From Hyphochytrium catenoides (taxonomy: Eukaryota; Sar; Hyphochytriomycetes; Hyphochytriales; Hyphochytriaceae): DNA of 11,713 nt. Numbering within the stretch: position 1 is the stretch's first letter; the number at the start of each line of letters is the position of its first letter. Shown one piece after another: positions 1 to 8,420 of this stretch. Made by a program: the position numbers and the translations under genes. The notes beneath the pieces are model-generated. The model was not told the origin of the DNA and made no database searches. It saw only the letters and a list, made by a program, of their open reading frames with translations. The stretch is taken from assembly GCA_900088475.1 (NCBI GenBank), contig FLMG01002879.1, positions 9,621 to 21,333 of the forward strand. Reading direction: 5' to 3'.

Positions 1-677
1 ATACAGCTGTGCATCTGATACTCGAAGATGTCATTGATTACATCTGCAGCTTCAATCAACTTGTAAAGGCACACTCGGTCACCCACTTCGAGATGTGAGA
101 TGTCAGCGGTGAGATCTGCCGGCGCATAGTCTTCAGCCATTTGTAAGAGACGCTTCTCTTCCTCCTCAGTATTTGGTGCGTAGCGAGTCTTCAAGCTCTC
201 AAGAATTCCTTTCTGGGACTCAGAGACGCTATAGTTTTCACCCAAAAGAGTGATGATGGCTTCCCAAGAGCAGGTACTTTGCCCGGGCAATGTCCAAGCG
301 TACGAGGACGACAAAGTGAGTAAGAAATGGTCTTGATGCGCGTTAGGTTCCGACGATTTGGAAGGAATCTGTTCTGTTAGCAAGAACTCGAGAGCATTCC
401 ACGGCAAAGAAATGCCAAATGTTGCCTTAATGCCTTCAAGAGCCGTAGACAAGGAAGAATGGTTCCCGTCCACTCGAAGACGGGATAGCGGGCACTTGAT
501 ATTCCATGGCTCCTTCGACCCAGTCTTCGCGATCAAGAGTTCCTGAGGCTCCTCGCTAAGGATCCAGACATTAACATGCCTTACCCAATCTTCTGACGTT
601 ACGTCCAGAAGCTTTTTCTGTCCTTTTCGCTGACCTTCGCGGGTAAAGACCGGCAGCACCAGGGCTTCCTCTGCCAT
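1..677 (-). CDS. Nudix-like domain fused to M49 (DPP III-like) peptidase, N-terminal part, runs off window
   Basis: The frame reads from ATG at 677-675 to the window edge with no stop: 225 residues, C-terminus missing. An in-frame stop lies 12 codons upstream (711-713), with no ATG in between, and the context is good (G at -3, G at +4). Residues about 5-130 follow the IPP-isomerase-like Nudix half of plant Nudix hydrolase 3 (RHVNVWIL at 33-40, PQELLIAK at 44-51, PWNIK at 57-61, FGISLPWNALEF at 87-98). Residues about 160-225 match the start of an M49 dipeptidyl-peptidase III-like domain (DYAPADLTADISHL, then LIEAADVINDIF). M49 enzymes are zinc peptidases; the zinc motifs would lie beyond the window. 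The Nudix box appears dead: residues 81-86 read EGIKAT where REUXEE is expected, so this half is probably structural or ligand-binding. The family match is from memory of plant homologues. Peptidase activity cannot be judged here. Confidence 0.85.
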   Translation of the reverse strand, partial: MAEEALVLPVFTREGQRKGQKKLLDVTSEDWVRHVNVWILSEEPQELLIAKTGSKEPWNIKCPLSRLRVDGNHSSLSTALEGIKATFGISLPWNALEFLLTEQIPSKSSEPNAHQDHFLLTLSSSYAWTLPGQSTCSWEAIITLLGENYSVSESQKGILESLKTRYAPNTEEEEKRLLQMAEDYAPADLTADISHLEVGDRVCLYKLIEAADVINDIFEYQMHSC

Positions 678-1100
678 TGCGCTTTGTTCCGCAGCTCTCG
701 ATGGCCGCTTCTAATCAATCTGTTTGATGAGAGTAGTGTTCCTCTCAAAAGAGCCGCTTTCCAGTCGTCGCTGACGGACGGCGTGAGGGGTAAATAAAGA
801 AGGGTGTCGGGGTTGGCTTGCTTGCTTTTCCTGGTCAAGAGTTCTATCTCTCGATGTCCAAGGCCCGCGGGCCAGAAGACCTGCTGGAGAGAAGTCAAGG
901 GAAGATCTTCCTCTTCCCTCCGCTGGGATCCTACTCTCCCTCTTCCCTCCTCTCCTCCCTATGCTGCCCTGCTCCTATGGAAGAAGTAGAAGTAGAAAAG
1001 AGATGATGGCGGAAACAGGGGATCAGAATCCTCTTATGGGTAACCATGTTACCTAGGGAGCTCCATTAGCTGACATTGATGTTAACTTTGGGTATCTGAG
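678..1100. other. Upstream region of the Nudix-M49 gene, purine-rich on its coding strand
   Basis: No gene is recognised. On the minus (coding) strand, 900-965 is a nearly pure purine stretch about 220-290 bp upstream of the ATG, which could belong to a promoter or 5' leader. Short open frames here (e.g. 804-989 and 599-898) are biased by this composition or overlap the Nudix gene in another frame. No TATA box stands at a convincing distance. Confidence 0.4.
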
Positions 1101-1170
1101 TTACTCCTGCTACAGCCTCAATAGTCTTGCTCCTTTTTCTCTCCTCCTCCTCCCTTGATGAAGAAGAAGA

Positions 1171-1235
1171 TGCTTGTTGTTGCTGCTGCTTGCTTGCTGC
1201 TGTTGCTGCTTAGGGGCTGTTGTTGCTGCTGCTGC
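1171..1235. repeat. CTG/CTT-type triplet microsatellite, imperfect
   Basis: An imperfect run of GCT/TGT/CTG triplets, ending in a GCTGCTGCTGCGGG stretch. Read on the minus strand it gives Gln/Ser/Asn runs, so two overlapping low-complexity frames stay open on that strand (1110-1376 and 1210-1533). It is seen directly; whether any of it is translated is unknown. Confidence 0.8.
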
Positions 1236-1612
1236 GGGCGCGTGCGCGGCTGCTCGTGATATATAACGAAGACGGAGGAGACCGGCACCGCCACGCTGGT
1301 TGATGATGCGAAGCGAGGTCGTCGCCACCACCACCACCACCCTCTTCGTCGTTCTGCCTCTTCTGCTGTTGAACAACTTCTGGCTCGCTGGCGCTGCTGC
1401 TTGCTACGGAGTAACTTCTATCATCATGTCTTTTAGGTGTACTGCAGGAGGATGAGGAGGAGGGCCAACTAACAAGCAACAGCGCTTCTTCCTCATGCTC
1501 TCTTCGCTTCTTCTCTTCGCATTTGTCTGACATAACGTTGTTGGTCCATTCTATCCTTCGCTTTTATGGGAAGTCTCTTCTCTTTACCAACAAGCCTGGT
1601 GGTCTGACAGCG

Positions 1613-1632
1613 GCAGCAGCAGCAGCAGCAGG
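1613..1632. repeat. CAG triplet microsatellite
   Basis: About six perfect copies of GCA/CAG. It lies between the imperfect CTG block upstream and a GAT block downstream, as part of a triplet-repeat cluster at 1171-1699. No open frame of useful length runs through it. Confidence 0.85.
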
Positions 1633-1668
1633 AGTAGCGTTCCCTTTTTTTCTGTACGACGCTGCACC

Positions 1669-1699
1669 ATGATGATGATGATTATGATGATGATGATGG
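1669..1699. repeat. GAT/ATG triplet microsatellite
   Basis: Ten or so ATG/GAT triplets with a single interruption (GATTATGATG). This is the last member of the triplet cluster. It looks like simple-sequence expansion and not coding sequence. Confidence 0.85.
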
Positions 1700-3156
1700 A
1701 CGTTGTGTTTTTCTTCTCCACCCACCAGTGGACAGCCATCCTTTACCTCCTGGCTCCTGCTGCTACTATTTTTTATTTATCTGGCGATAGTAGTGTCAGG
1801 GATGCTGTTAGTTGCTACTTCACTCAGCATTTAGAAGACTGAAGGTGAAGAGCTATGCACTTTAAAGGAGAACGCAGGACCCTCACCGTTCAAGAAAGAA
1901 ACAGCTCAGTTGGCAGACTACAGCGGCTTTTTGTCACTAAGAAACTGACAAGAATTTGGGATCACTTTCTTGGCGCTGTCAGAAAAAAAGCTGCGAAACT
2001 GGCTAATCAGCATCTTCTCAGCCTTCACAATATCCTGAAGGCCTATTGCAGCTTAGGATTAGCACTAGATCCAGATAGATTGGATCTATTATTTCATTCA
2101 TTTGTTCTTTTTTCGGGTCTATCATGCTTCACAGGCTTCACAGGCTTATCAATTTTCAGCTGGTGCCGCTGTAAAGGTTGCCTCCTGAACAGTGAAGGTT
2201 GCTGTTGACGACGAGACGCAAAGTCCCGTGAAGCAGCAGTACAAGAGTGGTATCGATGACATCGCAAAAGGAAGTTAATCAAAGCTTTCACTAACTTCCA
2301 CGGTAAGTTACAGCTGTACCAAAGGACTCCAGTCAGGTCTACATACAAAGCACTACCGAGGGTCGACAAAGGCGCGTAAGGCATAGAAAATATTTGCTGA
2401 CTAACGTTAGAGCTGTAGAAAGGAGCCCCTCTTCCCTCATCTCCTCTTCTGTGCACCATCATTGATAAACTTCCTTCATCATTCCTCTTTGCTCTCATGG
2501 AACAACTATGCTACTCCCGAGATAGAGCGTCTGTGACTATCTTCTCCCTCTACGCCTTCTCTCTCACTCATTAGACCTTGACTTGCCATTCTTGCGAGAG
2601 ATCTGAGAAATCGAGCGAGGTTGGCACATCCACGGACCGGCAAGAAAGTTAGAAGAAATTCGAGCTCCAACCCTTCTTTGTTGTTGGGGGGAAGGCAATA
2701 GAGTACCGGCGAGTGGGGTCTTAGCATACATTTTGAGGCCATTCAAGAGGACGTCGCTCGAGGGTTGCCTGAACGCCTTGCTCGAGCAGAAAATGGAACT
2801 GAATACTACTCTGTGCTCGCTATGTGCTGCTCTTGCTAAATAACGGACAGCAGATGCCGCAGCCACAGTGCGTTGTGTCGCCTGCGTTCTGTCTGGTGCT
2901 GCTAACAGGGCTATTATTACTGATAAAGTAGTTCTTCTCTTATAAACTTGCTAAGCGCCAGTCGCAGTTGGAGAAGGTGAATGAACCAGCAGTGCCGTCG
3001 TGCAATTTGAAGAAAAAAGGAACCTAGATCTCTTATAAGATATAATGTTTCTCTTGTGGGTCGAATCGGTTCTTCCAATTAGCGGGAGACGCTAAGTTTT
3101 GCTAAGTTCCTGGTCGTTATTCGGCTCTTCCAGGCTCTATCATGCTCTCGTTGTTA
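1700..3156. other. Stretch without a recognisable gene
   Basis: Open frames of 100-134 codons occur (1855-2208 plus; 2094-2498 and 2564-2866 minus), but none has a family pattern I recognise. The 2564-2866 frame looks like a mitochondrial presequence (Ala/Arg/Ser-rich), yet it would start at GTG and has no ATG between the upstream in-frame stop and an internal Met. A consensus 5' splice site (GTAAGT at 2303-2308) is followed by a branch-like CTGACTAAC and an AG at 2409-2410, but no flanking open frame supports an intron. Confidence 0.4.
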
Positions 3157-3531
3157 TTAGCGGTTGCGTCCATCTACGTGCTTCACCGAGACTCCAGCAA
3201 TATCAAAGTCATCGAAAAGTTTGGCGTTGATCGCGATCCGCGGCTTCGTGAAATCAGGTTTGCCTGTCTGCGGAGTATAGGAACACTTTGACTCGCAATG
3301 AGTCGTGCAGCCACAAACAGTGCAATGGAAATGCATCCGGAGAGCTTCTGTTACTGGTGTAACCCGTCAGTTGACCTCTCTGGATAATCTTGACTTGGTC
3401 CAAGGGATTGAATGCCCATACCGCACCCGCTTGACGCAGACGGTGCAGGTGCAATCCGTGATTTCTGTTGGTGCTTCAGCGCCTTCAAGCTCGGTCTGAC
3501 CACAGTGACATTTGCATTTAAGAGACATCAT
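3157..3531 (-). pseudogene. GFA/CENP-V family zinc protein (formaldehyde-activating-enzyme-like), broken by two compensating frameshifts
   Basis: Read from ATG ATG at 3531-3526 to TAA at 3159-3157, the span is exactly 125 codons, close to the usual GFA length. Residues 1-35 carry the family zinc signature: KCKCHCGQ (C8, C10), then CTCTVC (C27, C29, C32). The frame must then slip by one base at about 3425-3428 to give GAVWAFNPLDQVKI, the expected next family segment. It must slip back at about 3345-3366 to give RMHFHCTVCG (second zinc CxxC), then KPRIAINAKLFDDFDIAGV and the end. Without the slips there is an in-frame TGA at 3369-3367. The family (GFA fold, zinc-binding) includes glutathione-dependent formaldehyde-activating enzymes and CENP-V; the true substrate is unknown. 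All core cysteines remain, so the damage is either recent or an assembly error: CCC runs occur at 3426-3428 and 3363-3365. No intron fits shifts this small. Confidence 0.8.
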
Positions 3532-4850
3532 TTGTTCTCGCTCGGTCCTTGTACCACACTTCTTGTCCGTCTCTTTTGTGACAAGATTGTTGTCTTGTCT
3601 TCTGCTGGAATAATGGTGCTTCGGGAAGAAGAGTGAATTGTAATCATTTGGTGAAGCATGCGGGATTCAGGCTGCTGCAGCCGGTTGCTGATGATGAAGA
3701 GAGGGAAGAGGCTGATTATGGGCGCGCCTACTATCAGTAGTTGTTAGGGTTCACTGAAGCACTGCTAAGAAAACACGAGCAATAGAGTCTCGGGAGGAAC
3801 CCAACCCGCCGTAGCAGATAGCACTACAATAATGAGGGCTGCGCCGTTATTCAAGGTATAAATAGATGTGTTTTTTTTTGCAGGAAAGCGAATGATGAAC
3901 GACGAAGAAAGTCAACAGACCTGCATGGGTGCGGCTGTGCTGGACTTTAGTGCTTCCCAGCTCAATTAGGCCATGGGCCATGGTGCAGGTCTAAGAGGAG
4001 GAGACAGAAAGAAGCAACCATCATAGAGGATAGAAGAGCAAGCTAGCAAGCAGCAGAGAGCCAGCTTGGAATATCAAGTTGAATCCCAAGCTCTTCCTCT
4101 TCCATCCTCATTCAACCCAACAAGAAAAGCTTTAGTAAAATGGTAGGATATAGTGGGCGGGCCTCTCCTATGACATACACTCCTCGCCACCACCTCCATC
4201 ATATTTTGGCCGCGGCAGTTTATATTTTTAGCTATTATAAAAGAAAGAGAAGACGAGCAACCACAGATGAAGAAAGAATGGTGATCTGCCAAGCATTCTC
4301 TTGGGTAGACTGACGAGCAGAAGTCTGTCATGGGAGAGACTGGCCAATCCTAGAGATTCGCAGTCTCCTCCAAATAAGATGATGTCGTAATAGGCCTCAA
4401 TCAAAGAATCTATGGAGCTGTTTGCCAACAACATGTGGGCGGTGGTGTGGATAGGGCCAATGCATAACCTATTGGGCTTTAGATCCAGGAAAGGGGTTAG
4501 TAAGGCCCCATAGGCAGTAAATGTACCAGGCCAGATTCAACGTCAAGACTGGAATAGGATTCGATCATCATAGGTTCTATCAACATCTATAGACGACTGC
4601 GTGGTCCTCCTTCGGACATTTACGGCGTTGCGGCTGTTGTCCAATTGCCGGATAGGTCGCCAGTTCCGGAGTAGCTGAACGACATATAATTATAGAAAGA
4701 AATCTGTACAAACAGCTCTAACAAAATTAATGATCACCTAGAGATTCTCTTCCGCCTGATACACTGCGGGAGACATGCAGGACTGTTACCTAATTATGTT
4801 GTCGCACGAAGAGGGATTCTAATAACAAGTTGTACTACTACAACTAATAA
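3532..4850. other. Stretch without a recognisable gene
   Basis: Upstream side of the GFA pseudogene and beyond. A TATAAATA box at about 3858-3865 (plus) precedes a T-run ending in GCAG, but only a 25-codon frame follows. Minus-strand frames at 4074-4331 and 4228-4434 are unrecognised. A doubled GCCATGG lies near 3968-3983. No RNA gene was found. Confidence 0.4.
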
Positions 4851-4884
4851 GAAGTAAAGGAGGAAGAAGAAGGAAGTCGGAGGT

Positions 4885-4946
4885 GGAGAAGAAGAAGGAG
4901 AAGAGAAGAAGAAGGAGAAGAAGGAGAAGAAGGAGAAGAAGGAAGA
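4885..4946. repeat. Uninterrupted polypurine tract with AGAAGAAGG repeats
   Basis: Sixty-two consecutive purines on the plus strand, containing about four tandem copies of the 9-mer AGAAGAAGG, inside a wider purine-rich zone at about 4850-4980. Mirror-symmetric homopurine runs of this kind can form intramolecular triplex DNA. The Ser/Phe-rich minus frame at 4794-5105 is a by-product of this composition. Confidence 0.85.
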
Positions 4947-4959
4947 TAAGCAAACGAAG

Positions 4960-5842
4960 ATGAGAGAAAAGCGACAGAGTCCTGGATTCTTCAACACGAC
5001 GTTTTCTTCCTTCACTACCATTAATGGAAAGGGAAAGATGGGAGACGGAGGAGGAGAAGAAGCAGGGGTACCGCGGCCGAGACCTTCATCAACACCCTCA
5101 ATCATGCAAGCTAGAGCAGGTCCAACTGCTGAAGGAGAATACGCTTCATTTTATTAGTGTACCAAAGGAAAACCTCACGTCTCCTCTATTTATCCACCGG
5201 ATTTATTGCATCCTGTATACTTTGACCAAGTGAGATAATGGACTCTTCTTTTGCGATCATCATTATCTTGTGTCTACTATATTGGCACAACAGGAGAGTC
5301 AATCACAATCATCGTTTGTCGAGGTTCTATCTCCTCTCCTTGTCGCTCGTCGCTATCATCAGTGGAGCAAGAAGGAAACAGCATAGCGAGCTCCTCTATC
5401 AATCAGATCCACGTTGTTAGATCTTATCACACCACGTTAGATGGACCTTCTTTGAGTGACTGTGGACAGAAGAGAAAGAACCCGAGGACAGGCTGCATGC
5501 ATGACTACGACCCTGGATGGCACCATCACTAATATCTATACCAAGCACACAACAGAGAGTGTCACATTGTTTACAGTACGAAGGCTAATAACTGTAGGAC
5601 TATCCACTGACAGAAAGTAACTCACCTCCTCTGAAGCTTGGATAATGGACGGGACCATAACTCTGACCACACATAACGTTAGGGAGTGAATATCTCCCAG
5701 TAACAGTCAGAGTAAAAGTCAAAAAAACAGTTGTACGGATTTGGGGTTGTATGTTCTATTAGCCACAGGATAGGTAGGGGCTTGTGCCAGTGGATAGTAT
5801 TTACCGTATTTCACCAAGCACTTTTGTACATCAAGTTGTACA
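4960..5842. other. Stretch without a convincing gene
   Basis: A 60-codon frame at 5238-5420 (plus) has a good Kozak context (ATAATGG) and two hydrophobic segments (FAIIIILCLLYW and YLLSLSLVAII). It could encode a tiny membrane peptide, but a second frame is open over the same bases and no family is recognised. The rest holds nothing identifiable. Confidence 0.3.
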
Positions 5843-6050
5843 TCAGAAGTGAAGAGGGAAAACAGGAAAAGAGGACTTGAGAGGGGGACAGAATGGGAGG
5901 GGAGAAGAGAGACAGAGAGACAGCAGAGAGAGAGAGAGAGAAAGAGAGGACAAGAGAGAGACACAGCGAGTGCACGACAACCAGGCCGTAGGCAGCATCA
6001 GAAGGGCGAAAGAGAGGGAGAGAGAGAGAGAGAAAGAGAGAGAAAGAGAA
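5843..6050. repeat. GA-rich microsatellite block
   Basis: Purine-rich on the plus strand, with (GA)n runs at about 5924-5948 and an unbroken 43-nt purine run at 6008-6050. Several frames on both strands stay open through it and give Arg/Glu-rich or Ser/Leu-rich artefact peptides, which are not reported as genes. Confidence 0.85.
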
Positions 6051-6548
6051 TGTGGCGCAACAACAGGGCAAGAGCAGCTTGCAGGAGTTGCTGCTGCTGC
6101 TGCTAGGGAAAAAATGCCCACCCTCATACACAAGTACTCGATATCCTGCCACATCTCTATGAAGTTCATTGCTTGTTGGCAGAAGAACGCCGCGGCGCTC
6201 CTCTGTAACGCTGTGTTTATGAGCCGAAGCAGAACAACAAATTGCCACTCTAATCACCTTCAGCCTTATTATCCCGTGTCTTTTTTGAAACAAGCGCTCC
6301 CAACAAGAGGGCCTTTATTGCCTTCTGCCGCCGCCTACTTCCTCCCCCAAACATCCCCCCCACACCACATAGAGACCGGCGACAGACTGCTAACAAGCTG
6401 AAGATACGTCTTCTAACCTACTCAAGATTAGCCTTGATTGAAGAGGGATAAACCTGATCCCTAGCTAAGCAGGACAGGAAGAACAGACAGAGCAAGGAGG
6501 GAGGAGGAAGAAAGCTTTCATTGCATCTGTTACTAGTCATCATCGAAA
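6051..6548. other. Upstream region of the 121-residue gene
   Basis: A short CTG run (about 6088-6105) opens the region. A purine-rich patch at about 6482-6515 lies about 35-65 bp before the ATG at 6549, on the coding strand, similar in composition to the upstream DNA of the Nudix-M49 gene. The start context is CGAAAATGG. No TATA box is evident. The plus frame at 5877-6401 is an extension of the GA repeat and is not recognised. Confidence 0.4.
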
Positions 6549-6914
6549 ATGGAGGAAAGGAATCAGAAGAAGAAGTTGGGATTTCACGTGACGGCGGATG
6601 AGAGTATCTCCGAAGGCACCAGTCTCGTAGGTTACATAGAAGCCAGCTACCCTGATCTAGTCAAAGCATTCGGGCAACCTTCCATAGACTATGGAGAAGA
6701 GGCATACAAAGTGCAGAAGCAATGGATTTTAGTGACGACATATGGCGGCAACGTGGTGACTATCTATGACTGGAAAGCGAAGCAATACGGCATTCGGGTT
6801 GAGGAAGTCGATATCTGGAATGTCGGTGCTTTCAATGCCACTGCTTTGGCGGAGCTCGATCTGATACTGGAGACTACGGATCTTCGATACCGCGTGACGC
6901 CGGCTTGTGTATGA
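6549..6914 (+). CDS. Small protein with a TIYDWK-type domain resembling phage, large-virus and eukaryotic proteins
   Basis: An intact single-exon frame of 121 codons, with A at -3 and G at +4. After a Lys/Arg/Gln-rich start (residues 1-9), the core at about 21-108 shows GTSLVGYIEASYPDLVKAFG (23-42), YKVQKQWILVTTYGGNVVTI (53-72), TIYDWK (71-76) and VDIWNVGAFN (87-96). The order G-Y-I, Y-x-x-L-V-x-x-F-G-x-P, W, T-I-Y-D-W-K, then W-x-(I/V)-G is a pattern I recall from small uncharacterised proteins in tailed phages and large DNA viruses, also scattered in eukaryotes. No enzymatic motif, signal peptide or membrane segment is visible, and the function is unknown. The composition is normal for coding DNA and unlike the low-complexity flanks. 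I am sure it is a real gene, moderately sure of the family, and unsure of any viral origin. Confidence 0.8.
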   Translation: MEERNQKKKLGFHVTADESISEGTSLVGYIEASYPDLVKAFGQPSIDYGEEAYKVQKQWILVTTYGGNVVTIYDWKAKQYGIRVEEVDIWNVGAFNATALAELDLILETTDLRYRVTPACV

Positions 6915-7140
6915 GCAGCGGTGCAGGAGGTCTTTTTTCTTTCTCACGGTTAAAGCCTGTGATAAGCATACTTGGTCACCGACGGACCGCAGCCGCATTC
7001 CTCAGTCTTTCATCTTTTGATAAGGTTCAACGACAGCGGTGACTACTAGGCTCCGCCCTTCCTTCTGGCATCATCTTCATGTTTCTGCCAGCTAAAAGCA
7101 CAGAGCTTGGTGTAAAAGTAGCTCACCTTTCAAACATGAT
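6915..7140. other. 3' flank of the 121-residue gene
   Basis: Non-coding by inspection. It begins with a T-rich stretch just after the stop. No clear polyadenylation hexamer or RNA gene was found. The minus frame at 6729-6998 is the reverse of the gene. Confidence 0.4.
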
Positions 7141-7640
7141 ACTCCGTATTGCCCGTCCTTCTTTCCTTTCGCTTTTCCTCCTAGTGGTCACCTTCTACCG
7201 GCTGCCCTGATTCCATCTCACTATTACTGTTTATCTTTTCTTTTCGCTGTCATTCACTCAATATACTTTCCGTACTCCCCTCCTCCCTTGCTCTCTTCCT
7301 ACAGCTACTCTGACCCATTTTGTCTATTCAAGCTCCCTAGCGTTCACCACCCCACTGAGTGCATGCCTATCTCTCTCTTCAACAACGGTCATTGTCATTA
7401 GAATCACCCTAATAAGTGGCGGGCGACGCTTGCTTTATTCGTCTCTGATAAATCAGTACTTCATAAAAGGGCAAGGATAAAGGGGAAGAAGCAAGCATCA
7501 AAAGAGGAGAGGAAAGAGAAACAAAAGTCACGAAGTCTTGGTCTAAACAACAACTCTCCCCTGCCACCATCATTGTAAGAAAAGGAAGTATCATAGTTGA
7601 GTTGTTCCTTAGGAATAACAATAGGAGAGAATAGAGGTAG
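7140..7640. repeat. Diverged direct repeat, copy A
   Basis: Matches copy B at about 11190-11700 in the same orientation and order. Shared words are AGCTCCCTAG (7331 and 11408), AGTACTTC (7455 and 11536), GGCAAGGA (7470 and 11551), AGAAGCAAGCAT (7487 and 11573) and CGAAGTCTTGGTCT (7531 and 11608), then TCATAG (7591 and 11662). Offsets stay within 4071-4086. The 5' part (about 7140-7330) is weaker, with an offset near 4036, implying an insertion of about 40 bp in copy B. CT-rich DNA turns to GA-rich DNA inside each copy. Confidence 0.75.
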
Positions 7641-7779
7641 GGAAGATAGGGCACCAGGAATAGCATCAGTCTCGATCAGGCAAGCAAGAGCAAAGGTTCA
7701 ACTGATGGTGAGAAAGATCGATTTAAATCTGAGGGAGATTATCTTCTGTCACGCAGTGGCTAACCTCTAGCCTGCCACA

Positions 7780-8420
7780 GGCCGCTAGTGTGTGGGTAAC
7801 AACCTCAGCTCGCATCTGGTGCTGCACTTCGTGATGACACCTCCGCGGCGGTCATCTAAGCTGGTCCTACTTATCGAAAGTACGGTCAATCGTCAATGCC
7901 GGTTCGCAGTAATAGGCTGGCCTAGGTCCAGAACGTTTCTGGCGCCTGGTCCGGCACCTAGGTTGAGGCTGACAGCCAGGCTGGCGCCGCTTCGGACTAT
8001 GGCCAATTTCCAATGACATTTATTACTAGCTAGGCTAGTCCTAAGTCTGGGGCCAAGCTACCGTTGCAAATAGGCTGCTACTGAGAGCGAGACCTAGGCT
8101 GACATCTACTCAGGCAAGGTAGACTATCTCTAAAGCTCCTGGTAACATCCTTCGCTGGAACCTTAGCCGGCTGCTAGAATGACAACTAGGCAGGACCTAG
8201 GCGGGTACCAAGGCAACGGTTGATACCAAAGTTAAGAACGGAGTGGTCTTCAACGCCGACCCCAAATATTACATCCAAGGGCGGTCGTCATCAGTACTTA
8301 GGCTGCTGGTATCTACGGCTAGGACGTAGGCTGGCCCTAAGCCTGGCACCTAGGTACATACCTAGGTTGTGCCGTCAGCAGATGAGGCTCGACAAGCGGG
8401 TATGGGAGGGTGGAAGCAAT
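7780..8420. repeat. CCTAGG-dense island
   Basis: Six exact CCTAGG sites in 446 bp (7921, 7957, 8093, 8196, 8349, 8361) plus many near variants (ACTAGG, GCTAGG, TTAGGC, TAGGCTGG). This is far above the roughly one per 4 kb expected by chance. It is richer in G+C than its neighbours and lacks the purine/pyrimidine bias around it. It looks like a decayed array of short units around (G)CCTAGG(Y)TGG or a cluster of protein-binding sites. The small frames inside (7792-8016, 8220-8429) are unrecognised. Confidence 0.6.
8348..8367. repeat. Perfect inverted repeat, 9-bp arms with 2-bp spacer
   Basis: ACCTAGGTA, CA, TACCTAGGT: two CCTAGG palindromes arranged as arms of a larger palindrome. It is the densest point of the CCTAGG island. 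A second perfect inverted repeat, CCAGAA-CGT-TTCTGG, lies at 7928-7942. Confidence 0.85.

Noticed and set aside
1210-1533. 107-codon Ser/Glu/Gly-rich minus-strand frame as a gene
   Set aside because: Composition comes from triplet repeats, and an overlapping frame is open too. There is no recognisable domain.
1855-2208. 117-codon plus-strand frame
   Set aside because: No family pattern, and the C-terminal third is driven by a short repeated CACAGGCTT word. Left unannotated, although its N-terminal half has fairly normal composition.
2303-2410. Possible intron (GTAAGT ... CTGACTAAC ... AG)
   Set aside because: The signals are good, but neither flank has an open frame longer than about 15 codons, so no gene supports it.
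2564-2866. Mitochondrial-presequence-like minus-strand frame
   Set aside because: It would start at GTG; no ATG occurs between the upstream in-frame stop and an internal Met, and there is no mature domain or convincing splice to one.
3050-3085. GGGTCGAATC as a tRNA T-arm
   Set aside because: The flanking bases do not form a T-stem, and no anticodon or acceptor stem fits around it.
3254-3454. 66-codon minus-strand open frame
   Set aside because: Its first half is the middle piece of the GFA protein in the slipped frame; the rest and its supposed start are out of frame, so it is part of the pseudogene and not a separate gene.
3858-3883. TATAAATA followed by T-run and GCAG, as promoter or 3' splice site
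   Set aside because: Only a 25-codon frame follows and no upstream exon is visible; a chance match is likely in this AT-rich spot.
5877-6401. 174-codon plus-strand frame starting in the GA repeat
   Set aside because: The first third is Arg/Glu repeat peptide; the rest is unrecognised, and the opposite strand is open as well (5811-6293).
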